Both the position numbers and the translations under genes were made by a program. The notes under the pieces were generated by a model. The model was not told where the DNA came from and did no database searches. It saw nothing but the letters and a program-made list of their open reading frames with translations. A stretch of DNA of 64,000 nt from assembly GCA_029298735.1 (NCBI GenBank), contig JANSLP010000160.1:1-64000 (forward strand). Reading direction: 5' to 3'. Of this stretch, positions 45,711 to 55,493 are shown in pieces (positions within the stretch are counted from its first letter, which is position 1; each line of letters opens with the position of its first letter). This DNA comes from Ophiostoma sp. CBS 140.51 (taxonomy: Eukaryota; Ascomycota; Sordariomycetes; Ophiostomatales; Ophiostomataceae).

Positions 45711-47640
45711 TGTGCGATGTGAGATGTGAGGGTTGTGAGGGTTGTGATATCGAGGGTGATGTTTTCGTGGAATGAAGTCTGGTGGAAAGTCGAGCGTAGA
45801 CTGTAGTATTTGCCGGTGTGCTTTGTACTCTACGTAAAACTGACGGTAAATCTGCTTTATTTCTTCTCGGAAACCACGATCTGACGACAAGACGAGGTTG
45901 GGGCCTTCCTTATTTAAACAATCCAGCCCAACGCCCACACCAACGCCCAGATCAACACAACAGATGACGGGGTCCTCCTCCGCTCACAGGAGGGAAAAGA
46001 AGGGGTGCGGGGTTCTTGCCTTTCGATCACACACACAGCAGTAAAAAATAATCTACGAGAGTGAGCGCCGTTCGTCGGTCGGCTCTTGTCCTCCAGGGCG
46101 GCGGCAGGGGCGAATGCGAGAGAAAAAAAAAAGGGGCTCTTGCCTTTGACTATCGTGTACTTGTACTTTTTTGCGTTGCTCCTGCCGTATGAGAAGCGAT
46201 AAAACAGCGAGGCTTAATAGGTGGCATATCATTCCTCCCCCTCGTCCCCTCCTCCTATCGTGACCCCACGGTGTACAAAAGTCTTTTACGCTACACGTGT
46301 GCTCAGTATTTACCGGGGGCGTCGGAGCACGTATCTCTGTCAGGCTTGACATGATGGAGCATCGTCGCAATGGAACATTGTTGCTCGTATAATTTGGGCA
46401 GGTGGTGGTCCAGAGGTTCGAAAGAGCTGTCTGCAATGGAGCCACAGGGACACCTTTAGCTCCTTCCTGTACTTTTATAGCGCAGGGCACTTGCATTTTG
46501 CCGGAGAGCTAGCTCGACGTAGAGGATGGGGAAGAGAGGGGAAAGAACGAAAGAACGAGGAAAGAAAGAAAGACAGAGAGGAAAGAAGACGGGGAAGGAG
46601 CGAAGTGGGAGACCCGCGACGGAGGGTCCGTAAGTAGAAGGGCCGCCGACAACCGCGTTTTCTACGAGCTATTCTTCCGCGGCCTTATTATTGCTTTCTT
46701 CACCGTTCCCTCTTTTTTTCTGGTCTAGACCGGGATTGAGGTGGGAGGTGGGAGAGGCGATGCTGATCGGGGGGAGTGGCAGCTGACGACGGACTGCATG
46801 AGCGAACGCGGCCAAAACGGAGTTTGCAACGTGGGGGGAAAGGAGGTGAGAGAGGGGAAGCTCGAGCACAGGGTCTGGGATTTGAAAAGAAAAGAAAAGT
46901 CTAGAAGCCAGAGCTTGAAAGTCATGCAGTCGTGCGTCGTGGAAGATAAAAAGGTTTGCTGTTCCCGGGACTGCTTTTTTGAAGGACGTCCATTGTTCTT
47001 TCCTCAAACGGCCCGCATTCTCGGGAGTCGGTGTCGCGGAGCTCGGGGAGGTGCGACTGACACTCGTGGTGCTCGTAGCCTCTGTTCCACGATGTCCGCT
47101 ATCGTAAAAATGGAACGCCTTTCATCGGCCGTTGCATGCCTTTACTGGGTTTACTGATTTGGGTCTGGGCCAAGGTCTGGACACTTTCTGCGTGTGCTCA
47201 TGTCTCACCGGGGATTTGTCAATTTGTTTTAGGATTTAAATAATTTAACGTATGTAAAGAGCTCTAATTCAAAGACAAAAAGAAGACTAACTGCGTTTGG
47301 GGCGGAACGACCACATCTGTGTCCATCCTAACGATAACATGATAATTCTTTCTCTTCACCGCTTCACCCGTTCTCTTGAAAGCATTTGAAACAATAGACC
47401 GCTGCCTTTTCCATTTGGTTGATTTAAATACGAGTTAAAAATGAATACAAAATCAGAACGACGAAGGGGTTATATTTAACGAAAGCCCATCCCAGGAAAA
47501 CAACGAAGAAATATGAATAAGTGAAAAAAAATACAATGGATGCCGGGGTTTGATAAAAGTGAAGAAATAATGAGCAAAGCATAGTTGCTGCATCGCCCGG
47601 ACCAATTTTTTGAGGTTCTGTGCCAGAAATGTCTGCCAGA
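45711..47640. other. lad1 promoter and toa1 3' region
   Basis: The left part is the lad1 upstream region, with a purine-rich plus strand at about 46528-46600, that is a pyrimidine tract on the lad1 strand. A GCGGGG motif near 46006 could be a CreA-type site. The right part includes the toa1 3' UTR. Open frames such as 46053-46496 look like chance. Confidence 0.5.
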
Positions 47641-49698
47641 TTACCACTCGTACTCGCCCGTCGCCTTGTGGAACACGTATTCCTTGCCGTTGACTGTCAG
47701 AACGCCGTCCTTGAGCGTGCACTTCCTGTGGGATTGTTAGTATACGCAAACAAAGAGAAAACCAGTCTGAAACATGTAGAGAAGGGGAGTACGCACCACT
47801 TGTTCTTCACGCGCTGCACCTTGTCGTACACGCACAACATGATGGGACCCATGACGTCGTCATCGTCGTCATCATCTTCACGGTCATCCTCAGGGTCATC
47901 GAGATCGGAGTTGATGGCGTCCTCGTCGTCGAGAATGTCGGCCTTAACGTCCTCATCATCGCCGTCATCAATACCGTCGAGCTGTGCAATGGATGTGGCG
48001 GCCCTTGGCTGTGAGGAAGTGCCAGTAACATCTGATGATGACGAACCGGCAGCGGCAGCGGCGAGAGCCTTCCGTTTGCGGTCGCGCTTCTGCTTCTGAG
48101 CCTGGCTTGCCTGCTGCAGCGGCAGCATCAGACCACCACCCTCCATCTGTTTCGCCCGCTGCGCCATCTGTTCGTGCAGCAGATCGTCAATCTCCATGCG
48201 ACCGAGCTCGACAGGCGGCTGGCCAGCGCGCTGCTGCTGGAGAAGCACGCCCTCAAACAGCGAGCCATCGTCGGGACTACCGTCCACCTGCGATCGTGCA
48301 ACACCGTTGGCGCCGTTGAGCTGTGCTGCGGCCTGCGCCGACATTTGTGCACGGTACTGCTGCGCATTGTTGGGCTGGCCACCAGCAGGGCGTCCCTGCT
48401 GCTGCTGCTGAGTGTTCATGGCGTTGATCGATGCATTGGCGGCGCTGCCGAATTCCTTGCTCAGCATGGCGGCCGCACGCATCGCAGCGCTGTCGGGGCC
48501 ACCCGCGGCCGAGGGGAAGGGCTGTGCGTTCGGCAGGGGCATCTGGGAGCCAGCTGCCGAGGGCACACTGGACAGACCCGAGCCGTTTTGTGTGTCGGGC
48601 TCTGTCTTAATGCGCCCACCACCCGAGGACTGGGTGCTGTCTTCCGTCTTGACGCCGGGGGCCTCAAAGGCTGGCATGGGCAGGCTCGGCAGGGCCAGTC
48701 CCTGGCTGGCCATGGGGCTCATGGTGGGCTGAGAGAAGCTATTGTCAGCCGAGGGCGGCGGCGATGCAGCCTTCCCTGCTGCCGACGATGCGCCAGCCTT
48801 ACCGGACGAGGCTGCGGGTGTGCTATTGCCGGCGGCCGCCTCAGGTTCTGGCTTGGGGTCCCATGGGAACTGGGCCACGTTGAACTGGGTCAATTTCCGT
48901 TGCCAACCCTGGAAGTGATTGTTAGAATTTTGGTTTCAAACAACGACAAAGCAATACATCATAGGTATAATCAGACGGAGTGTGTTGGATGATGAGGCTC
49001 ATGCATGGTTGCAGGTTACACGTGATGCAGATGGGGACTTTCCACCAATTAGCGTGCCCTTTCGGCCTCTTCCAGTGGCAGAGCCGCTGTAGCCGCAACT
49101 GGTTGTGCACTTTGGGCAGTTTGGGTAGTTTTAGGCAACCATGGGGCGGGGCAGCTTTGCTCCGCCCGCTGTCTTCCTTCCAGTCCCCTCAGGTGGCGAA
49201 GCCCTTAAATAGGGATGCAAATAATAGGCCATGGGCGCCCACTCCGCATCACCCCCTCTTCTTTCGCGCCTTCGGCCAGAGGAAAAAGCCCAGAGAACGA
49301 AAGTGGATGATGGGGTGATGAAAAGCGACGACAACGCCAACGACGAGGAGAAAAGGAAGAAAGGAGGTGAACAGGAGGAGAGTGAAAAGAAAGCAAGATG
49401 GAAAACATTTCTTTCTCAAGAAATGATAACATCGAAGAGTGCACGTGGTGGGTGGCACGAAACGATGGAATCCAGATGGGCATGGGAGACGGTGGGGAAG
49501 GGAATCGAAAGAGGTCGACGAAAGCAACGATGAAGACTTGACAGAGGAGTCAAAGGCAACTCAGGGAAAACGACTTACTCTTCTCAGTTCTTCCAGCACG
49601 CCCTCATCGACGCCGTTTTCCTCAAAATCGACGCGCGACGTCGAGAGCACATCCTCAATGATTTGCTCGTAGACCGAGCCGACAACGTTATTCGACAT
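47641..49698 (-). CDS. toa1: TFIIA large subunit (Toa1)
   Basis: Three exons (49698-49579, 48908-47797, 47725-47641) encode 438 aa. Toa1 is the alpha/beta subunit of TFIIA, which binds TBP-TATA complexes in the nucleus. Residues 1-58 form half of the four-helix bundle (VGSVYEQIIEDVLSTSRVDFEENGVDEGVLEELR, then GWQRKLTQFN). The middle is Pro/Ala/Gln-rich and unordered. It ends in an acidic run (DDPEDDREDDDDDDDV) before the C-terminal beta-barrel segment MLCVYDKVQRVKNKWKCTLKDG, VNGKEYVFHKATGEYEW. Intron 1 is 670 nt, very long for this region; donor GTAAGT and TTCTAAC...CCAG ends are canonical, and the flanking codons join perfectly in the helical domain. Intron 2 is 71 nt with a GTGCGT donor. 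The start is the first ATG and agrees with the family N-terminus. Confidence 0.94.
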
Positions 49699-51248
49699 GG
49701 CTGGGTCGGGACAGAAATGAGGTAACGAGCGGGCTCGTTGGACTTGGTATCAACTCGTCGGGGGGTCGATTTGCAGGGGTCGTCACCGTTGTGTTGCTTC
49801 CTGAGGGTATGGCTCCAAAAGCGAAATCGGAGGTCAACTTGAGGGTGAGGTCAGAGAGTCTAGTTTGAGAGACTGACTCTTTGACTTTCACAAAGGACCA
49901 AAAGAGGTAAGATACAAGCTCTGTCGAGTCGGGAGTTGTCCAGTATCTCGAGGTGATGTCGATCCGATGCGCTGGTCGTCGAGCTTGGATGATAGCTCAC
50001 TCGGGGTGCCGCTTGAGACTGGCTTCACTGCGTCTGACCTCTGTCTTCTGTCTCTGACTGGTCTCCAATTCCTTCGAAATCTTCTCCTGACTCAAAAACG
50101 CCTCTGTATATGTGCCGCGGTAGCTATGAAATCGTGATGCTGCCTGGCAACGAGTCGTAAAATCGTGTGTGAAATCACAAAGGCCTCGGCTGACTTCGTC
50201 TGACTCGGTAAGCGCTCCGCCGAATTGGAGTGCTGGTAAATGCAAAAGGGTGAATGCAGTACTCGTGATCGTAGCCGTAGATGTGTGCACGGTATGCGGT
50301 TGCGGGAGGGAGGGTTGATGGGGATGTGGTTGTCGCTGTCGTTCAACAAAGAGTCGTCGTTCCAGCGAGGGAGAGATGGGAAAGCAGTGGTTTGTTTCCG
50401 GTAAGTTTGGCTGCCGCCCAGCAGTCCGTAATAAGTCTGCCCGTTCCTGCTTAGTTAGCGCGGCTCCTCGTCGCTCCTTCCGCCGCCTAGAATACGTCAC
50501 GTGCCACAGCTCTAGGCGGAATTCTGGCGGGAATCTGGGCGGCAATTGCCTAGACGCCCTATTTCTCAGCGGCCGGCACCTGTTCCAAGAGCTTCTACAA
50601 CACGCTCCAGCTTGCCACTCAATAATACGGCAAAATCATCTTCACAATCAATTCAGTTTAATCCTATATACAACAGACGTACATTTTCATGTTAACTGAT
50701 GATAATAATGACCAGCTCTTCAGATATTTCAAAAAGCAAAAAACAGCCACCGCTTTCATTATTAATAGAGCTCGAAAAACCCAGTTTTCCGTCGAGTTAT
50801 CATTCTCTTCCGTCATAAAATAGTAACCGTTTCATAATAATAAAAAGACAAAAAAAGGCATAACAAAGCGTGATGTCTTGTATCCCTTTCTTTCCTGTTG
50901 GCGAAGTATCAAACATTCGGCCAAGTTGTCCATCGTAAATAGATCGTGAAACCAACCAAGCCCAAGCCCCAACTCCGCGCTGAAACGACCCAAGTATTTC
51001 TTTGTCGAACCTGACGAAAGACCACGAAAAACAAATTGCCATCCCAATGAAACCAGATATAAAAGCCCAGATGAGAAAAAAGGATCCGTTTATACCTACC
51101 ATTGCTAGTTACACTGGGGAAGAAGTAAGCCGAGCAGTTGTTAAAGTGTCGTTGTTAGTTGTCGATTGTTAGTTGTCGTATGTTGTTGAGTATTGTCGAG
51201 TGTTGTCGCGCTGTTGTCGTTGTTGTTTTAGATGTGTTGCTTTGCAAC
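49699..51248. other. toa1 promoter and cdc20 3' region
   Basis: A perfect 9-bp inverted repeat around a CACGTG E-box lies at 50483-50519, with a 10-bp palindrome GGCAATTGCC at 50541-50550. Five TTGTCG motifs at 51159-51219 fall in the presumed cdc20 3' UTR. A 100-codon minus frame (51102-50800) with a hydrophobic N-terminus lies about 150 bp past the cdc20 stop but is not supported as a gene. Confidence 0.55.
50483..50519. promoter_or_regulatory. 9-bp inverted repeat enclosing an E-box
   Basis: CCGCCTAGA and TCTAGGCGG are exact reverse complements separated by 19 bp. The spacer contains ACGTCA overlapping CACGTG, the core recognised by bHLH factors such as Cbf1/Pho4 types. It is about 0.8 kb upstream of the toa1 ATG and 0.73 kb past the cdc20 stop. 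Binding is inference. Confidence 0.5.
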
Positions 51249-53078
51249 TTAGCGGATGGTCATCTGCTTGACCATGTCGGCCTTGCCAGAGGTGCCGGAG
51301 CTGCCGGAGCTGGCGCTGGCACCAGCCTTCTTTTCAAAGACCTTCCAGAACTTGAGGGACTCGTCGGCAGCAGCAGTGGCGAGCATCTGGCCGTCGGGGC
51401 TCAGGCAGCTGTGCAGGACACGGCTCTCGTGAGCGGGGATCTCGACGTTGCGGACCAGGGTGGGGTAGCTCCAGATGCTGATCGAGTTGTCGGGGAAGCC
51501 GCTGGTGCTGACAATCTCACGGTAGCTGGTGCTCCAGCGGAGGCTGGTCACCTGCGAGCCGGTGTCGATACTGTTGACGCGAGCACCCGAGGTGGTGTTC
51601 CAGAAGTGGATGTGACGGTCGTACGAACCACCGCCGGTGGCAAGCAGGTTCATGTTCCAGGGACACCAGGCCAGAGCCTTGACGGCAGCCTTGTGGTTGG
51701 TCTTGGTGAACTTGGGGACAGACAGAGAGCGGGCGTCCCAGATGGACACAAGATTGTCGTTGCCGCCAGTCGCGAGCTGGGCACCGTCCGAGCGCCACTC
51801 AAGGCCACAGACCTCGGAGGTGTGCGAGACGAGCTCAGCAACCTTGTGCTCAGCAATGCGGACATCGTGGTTGTAGACCAGACCGCTGCGGGCACCAGTC
51901 GAGAGCAGGTGCTTGTTCCAGCCCATGACACCGACGCGCGTGTCGTGGCCGAACATGCTGCGGACCTTGGTACCCTCAGCGACGTCCCAGATCTGGACCT
52001 CGCCGGAACCCAGGCCAACACCGACGTAGGCACCGTCGCCCGACCACTTGACGCTGCTAACATAGGTGTCGGGGCTGGTCTCGAGAAGGCAGCTGACAGA
52101 GCCCTCATCGGCCGACCAGACGTAGACGTTGCGCTCCAGACCAATAGCAACCTGGTTGCCAGAGCTCCAGTCGAGCAGGTTCAGGTAGTAGTCGTCGACC
52201 AGGCCAGGGGCGTCAAGGACGCGTTCGGGGGCCGTGGCGATACGGCGACGGAACTGAGCAGCGCTGGCACCGGCGGGCTTCAGAGGACGGTTGTACTGCT
52301 GGCGCAGGTCGATGGGCTTGGACGACTCTGGCGGTGCGGGCTTGAACTGCAGAATGCGGGTGTTGATGTTGACGCCGCAGGCATTGGCCAGGGAGTCCTG
52401 GTAGGCGATAGAACCAGGAGACGGCCGCGAGTAGCTGGCCGAATCGTCGTCGTCGCGGTCGTCAATGTTCAGGGCCTCCAGGGCAGCCAGAGCATCGTCG
52501 GCGGCCGAAGACAGAACATTAGATGCACTGTCACCAGTGCGGCTCGAGGGACGCTGGCGGTCCGAGTACTCGAGCTTGCCAGAGCCAACATTGGAGATGG
52601 CGGAGCTGGCAGCACGGTTGGGGATGAAGCGGTCGGCGGCCGCGTATGTGAGGGTGGTCTTGGTGGTCTTCTGGCGCACGGTAGTCTTCTTGGTGCGGAC
52701 GCTCGAGGGAGTCTTGGCCTGCTGGCCAGTACCGGTTAGGGCAAAGTCGGACACGCCGAGCTCAAGAGCCTTGCGGGGCGTAGGGACGCCGCGGGTAATG
52801 TTGGACTTGGGCGAGTCACGGTGGGCAGCAGACGACTTGGAGGCACGAGCGAAGTGCGAGGACAGGTTGCCGCCGTAGACGGACTTTGTGCAGATGCGCT
52901 CAGCGCCGCCGTTGGCTGCCTGACGCTCTGGTGTGAAGGGAGAGGAGTTGTAGTTGGACGGGGCGGCGGCGGTGCGCTGACGGGGGGAGGGCGTCAGGGG
53001 CATGCGGCCGCCAGCAGTCCGGGAAGAGAAGAGCCCAGTATGGGACTTGAGAGGTGTTGATACAGAGGCAGAGGCCAT
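51249..53078 (-). CDS. cdc20: APC/C activator Cdc20 (Slp1/Fizzy)
   Basis: This single-exon gene encodes 609 aa. Cdc20 brings substrates such as securin and cyclin B to the anaphase-promoting complex and is the target of the spindle checkpoint. The N-terminus is basic and Ser/Thr/Pro-rich with several SP/TP sites and an RKAL D-box-like motif (102-105). The C-box DRFIPNR is at 149-155. The stretch RILQFKPAPPE precedes FRRRIATAPERVLDAPGLVDDYYLNLLDWS, the usual entry into the seven-bladed WD40 propeller (about 290-585). The protein ends in the Ile-Arg dipeptide that docks on the APC. The DDYYLNLLDWS and LDAPGL entry block favours Cdc20 over Cdh1. No KEN box was seen. The ATG at 53078 is the first in frame. 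The long plus-strand frame over it is a shadow. It is divergent from cwf23. Confidence 0.94.
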   Translation of the reverse strand: MASASVSTPLKSHTGLFSSRTAGGRMPLTPSPRQRTAAAPSNYNSSPFTPERQAANGGAERICTKSVYGGNLSSHFARASKSSAAHRDSPKSNITRGVPTPRKALELGVSDFALTGTGQQAKTPSSVRTKKTTVRQKTTKTTLTYAAADRFIPNRAASSAISNVGSGKLEYSDRQRPSSRTGDSASNVLSSAADDALAALEALNIDDRDDDDSASYSRPSPGSIAYQDSLANACGVNINTRILQFKPAPPESSKPIDLRQQYNRPLKPAGASAAQFRRRIATAPERVLDAPGLVDDYYLNLLDWSSGNQVAIGLERNVYVWSADEGSVSCLLETSPDTYVSSVKWSGDGAYVGVGLGSGEVQIWDVAEGTKVRSMFGHDTRVGVMGWNKHLLSTGARSGLVYNHDVRIAEHKVAELVSHTSEVCGLEWRSDGAQLATGGNDNLVSIWDARSLSVPKFTKTNHKAAVKALAWCPWNMNLLATGGGSYDRHIHFWNTTSGARVNSIDTGSQVTSLRWSTSYREIVSTSGFPDNSISIWSYPTLVRNVEIPAHESRVLHSCLSPDGQMLATAAADESLKFWKVFEKKAGASASSGSSGTSGKADMVKQMTIR

Positions 53079-54396
53079 TGTGAAGGATGTGCAAAAAATG
53101 AGGAAGAACAAGGCAAAAAAGAGATAAAATGCGAGTGTAAGTGAGCTTCTCCGATAAATCGAACGAGCTCCAAGAGACTCAAGCTAATGGTTCCTGGAAA
53201 TTGGTGGTTTTTGTAGTTAGTATCTTCGTAGGTGTTGCTGTATTTTTTTTTCTGGTTTTCGGTTCGATGTATCGAGGCGAGGAGGCCAGCTGTGAAAGAC
53301 GTGCAAGTTAAGGGGCGATCAAATGGCAAAGAAGCGAAAAGATCTAGTGGACTTGGAGGAGATTCAGAAGCGAGGCGAGAGAGATGAGTTGGAGAGTGGT
53401 CAAGCGACGAACGCTTTGAAAGCAGAGGATGCAAGAGGAATGCGAGGAAGAGCGGGATGGAGATGGGAGGATACGGTGAGGAAGAAAGGAAAGGCAAGAG
53501 AAGAGAGGCAAAGTGAAGCAAAAGTGGTAGGTTCGGCCTCCTTTTAACGGCGATGTTTACATTGGGTGGGTCCAGTTGTGTTGACAGGGCAACAGCGACT
53601 GGCCACCGAAAGTGGTAGTTGCGGTCGGTGCGGGCGTCAGCCTGTTTCAGTAGCGCTACGCCCCTGTACCCCCTGTAGCCACTGTAATTATCACGCTTCT
53701 AGCACTTTCAGCATCTCGAGATTCTTGTCGATTTCAACCGTTCAAATTTGACATGAATTTATTCAGGATCTTTCTGTTTTCTCTTGAATATGTTTATGAA
53801 TTTGAGGATACATAGTAAAGAGACATCTTTGCGTCTTCTCTTCCTTAATTGTCTTTTCCTTATCGTCTCACTTCTCGTCGCTTCACCTGGTCGAATTCAG
53901 CGCCCTGCACTCCACTGCAATTCCAGCGTTGATGCAGCAACAGAGGACCGACGAGGCGGAGTGCAAATGCAGCACAACGTAGGAAGGTGCGACTGCTTCA
54001 ACATTAGAGAAAGGGCCATAAATCTCGCAATGCTTCCTCTTGTAGCAGGCATGGTTTCACTCAAGTGGGCATTCCAATTTGAGAAAGAAGGACCGGAGGC
54101 CGTCCTTTCCTCGTGAAGGCCGTGAAAAGTGCTTGTGAAAGGAAGTGGCGAATGACGCAGGCAAGGCAAGGCGAAGCAACGGGCGCTGTGATTCTAGCGC
54201 TCCAGCATACTTGTACCTGAACGCGTGCCGCCAACGCCCTGGCGCGTTAATGAGCACAGCGATAAGATAAAAAATTTGCCGCCAAAAGTCACGACCTACA
54301 CAGTAGGCAGGCACGACAGAAACCATCTCATCTCCAACTTCAACGTCTTCTCGTCTACGACAGCTCCCACCCACTACCTTCTCCCAACCACCCACG
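53079..54396. promoter_or_regulatory. divergent promoter region, cdc20 / cwf23
   Basis: The cdc20 side has CCTTTTAACG (53541-53550, one mismatch from a CC(W)6GG Mcm1 box) four bases from TGTTTAC (53555-53561), the reverse complement of forkhead site GTAAACA. It lies about 480 bp upstream of the cdc20 ATG. The cwf23 side has ACGCGT (54221-54226) and CGCGTT (54243-54248), MCB-like. Small open frames within (for example 53784-54116) are not convincing. Confidence 0.5.
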
Positions 54397-55347
54397 ATGG
54401 ACGACAAAGCAGAGATTGTTGCGTTTGCGCGCGAAAGCGCCAAGGCCGGCGTCGACCTTTATGATTTGCTGGGCGTCGACGGCAACACGTCGCGCGATGA
54501 CATCCACCGCGCTTGGCGTCGCAAAGGTCTCAAATACCACCCGGACAAGGCGGGCGCCAACTACGACCCGACACTGTACGAGCGGTTTGCACGAGCGCGC
54601 GATGTTCTTGTGGACGACGAGGCGCGCAAGGTGTACGATACAGGCCGGGCGGCGGCGGCGCAGCGGCGTCTGCAGAGCGAGCAGATGAGCGCGGAGCGAC
54701 GACGGTTCAAGGACGAGCTGGAGGCGGCCGAGCGAGAGCATGGTGCCACATCGTCGACTACGGGTATGGGTGGTGCGCCGTTTGCACAGTCGACGCCGAC
54801 AACTGCTACAGAATCGACGGAGCGCGACAAGCTGCGGGAGGCTGGCCGACGACGAGCTGAAGAACGGCAACGTCGCGAGCAGGAAGCGCAAGACAAAGTG
54901 CGGCAGCGCGAGGACGAACGGATTGCCGAGATTGAGCAGCGGCTGCGCGAAAAGGAAGACAAGGCGCGGCGGCGGGCCGAGAAGAAGGGCGGTGTTCCAC
55001 CTCCAACGACAGCAGTACCAACCTCTCAACAACCGCCGGCTCCTCAAGCCGACGCAGAGTGGCGAAAGATTCTCAAGACGGGCACAGCCCAAGCCAAAGC
55101 AGGCGAGGCACCAAATATCCAGCAACGGCCTCTGTTTGGATACACCTTGGATAGGCTGAGGACGGCAGGTGCTGCTCAAAGACAAAAAGCTGCAGGCAAC
55201 GCATCAGCAACTGTCCAGCCATTTGAACCACAATGGGAAGAAATCGACGACCCGGAAGTACGCACGTTTATCACAAGAGTGCCAAAGTTTGCTCCGGCGG
55301 CATCGTCTACAAGAGCGGGAGATGTGCCAATGGACACGGCTGCATAG
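54397..55347 (+). CDS. cwf23: J-domain splicing protein, Cwf23/DNAJC17-like
   Basis: This single-exon gene encodes 316 aa. The J-domain spans about 20-85, with DLYDLLGVDGNTSRDDIHRAWRRKGLKYHPDK and an intact HPD at 48-50. It is followed by the VYDTGRAAAAQRRLQSEQMSAERRRFKDELEAAERE block that is characteristic of the Cwf23/Cwc23/DNAJC17 subfamily of spliceosome-associated J-proteins. A charged coiled-coil region (about 145-195, Arg/Glu/Lys-rich) and a Pro/Gln/Ala-rich tail follow. No RRM of the kind present in animal DNAJC17 can be seen. The expected role is with the spliceosome, in disassembly with Prp43 partners or as an Hsp70 co-chaperone; this is inferred from the family. The start is the first ATG, 1.3 kb divergent from cdc20. 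It converges with iba57 (146 bp between stops). Confidence 0.85.
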   Translation: MDDKAEIVAFARESAKAGVDLYDLLGVDGNTSRDDIHRAWRRKGLKYHPDKAGANYDPTLYERFARARDVLVDDEARKVYDTGRAAAAQRRLQSEQMSAERRRFKDELEAAEREHGATSSTTGMGGAPFAQSTPTTATESTERDKLREAGRRRAEERQRREQEAQDKVRQREDERIAEIEQRLREKEDKARRRAEKKGGVPPPTTAVPTSQQPPAPQADAEWRKILKTGTAQAKAGEAPNIQQRPLFGYTLDRLRTAGAAQRQKAAGNASATVQPFEPQWEEIDDPEVRTFITRVPKFAPAASSTRAGDVPMDTAA

Positions 55348-55493
55348 AAGGGAAAAGGCGTTGGGTTGTGAGAAGGGTTGCTTTGATATATGATGCGATA
55401 TGTACATTAGATTATGATACCCGTCTGTTTTCAGCTCCTGCTTGAAACGGATAATAAATTATTGAGATTTTGAATTATTCATACAGTGGTAGC
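55348..55493. other. short convergent 3' gap, cwf23 / iba57
   Basis: Only 146 bp separate the two stop codons, so the two 3' UTRs almost certainly overlap in antisense. A TATA-rich patch near 55385-55470 may serve polyadenylation for both. Confidence 0.6.

Noticed and set aside
50800..51102. 100-codon minus frame with a hydrophobic N-terminus
   Set aside because: It lies 147 bp past the cdc20 stop, probably in its 3' UTR. It has one hydrophobic stretch but no family resemblance; not enough to call a gene.
51159..52739. 526-codon plus-strand open frame over cdc20
   Set aside because: It is a shadow of GC-rich codon usage. The minus strand encodes an unambiguous Cdc20 with C-box and WD40 repeats.
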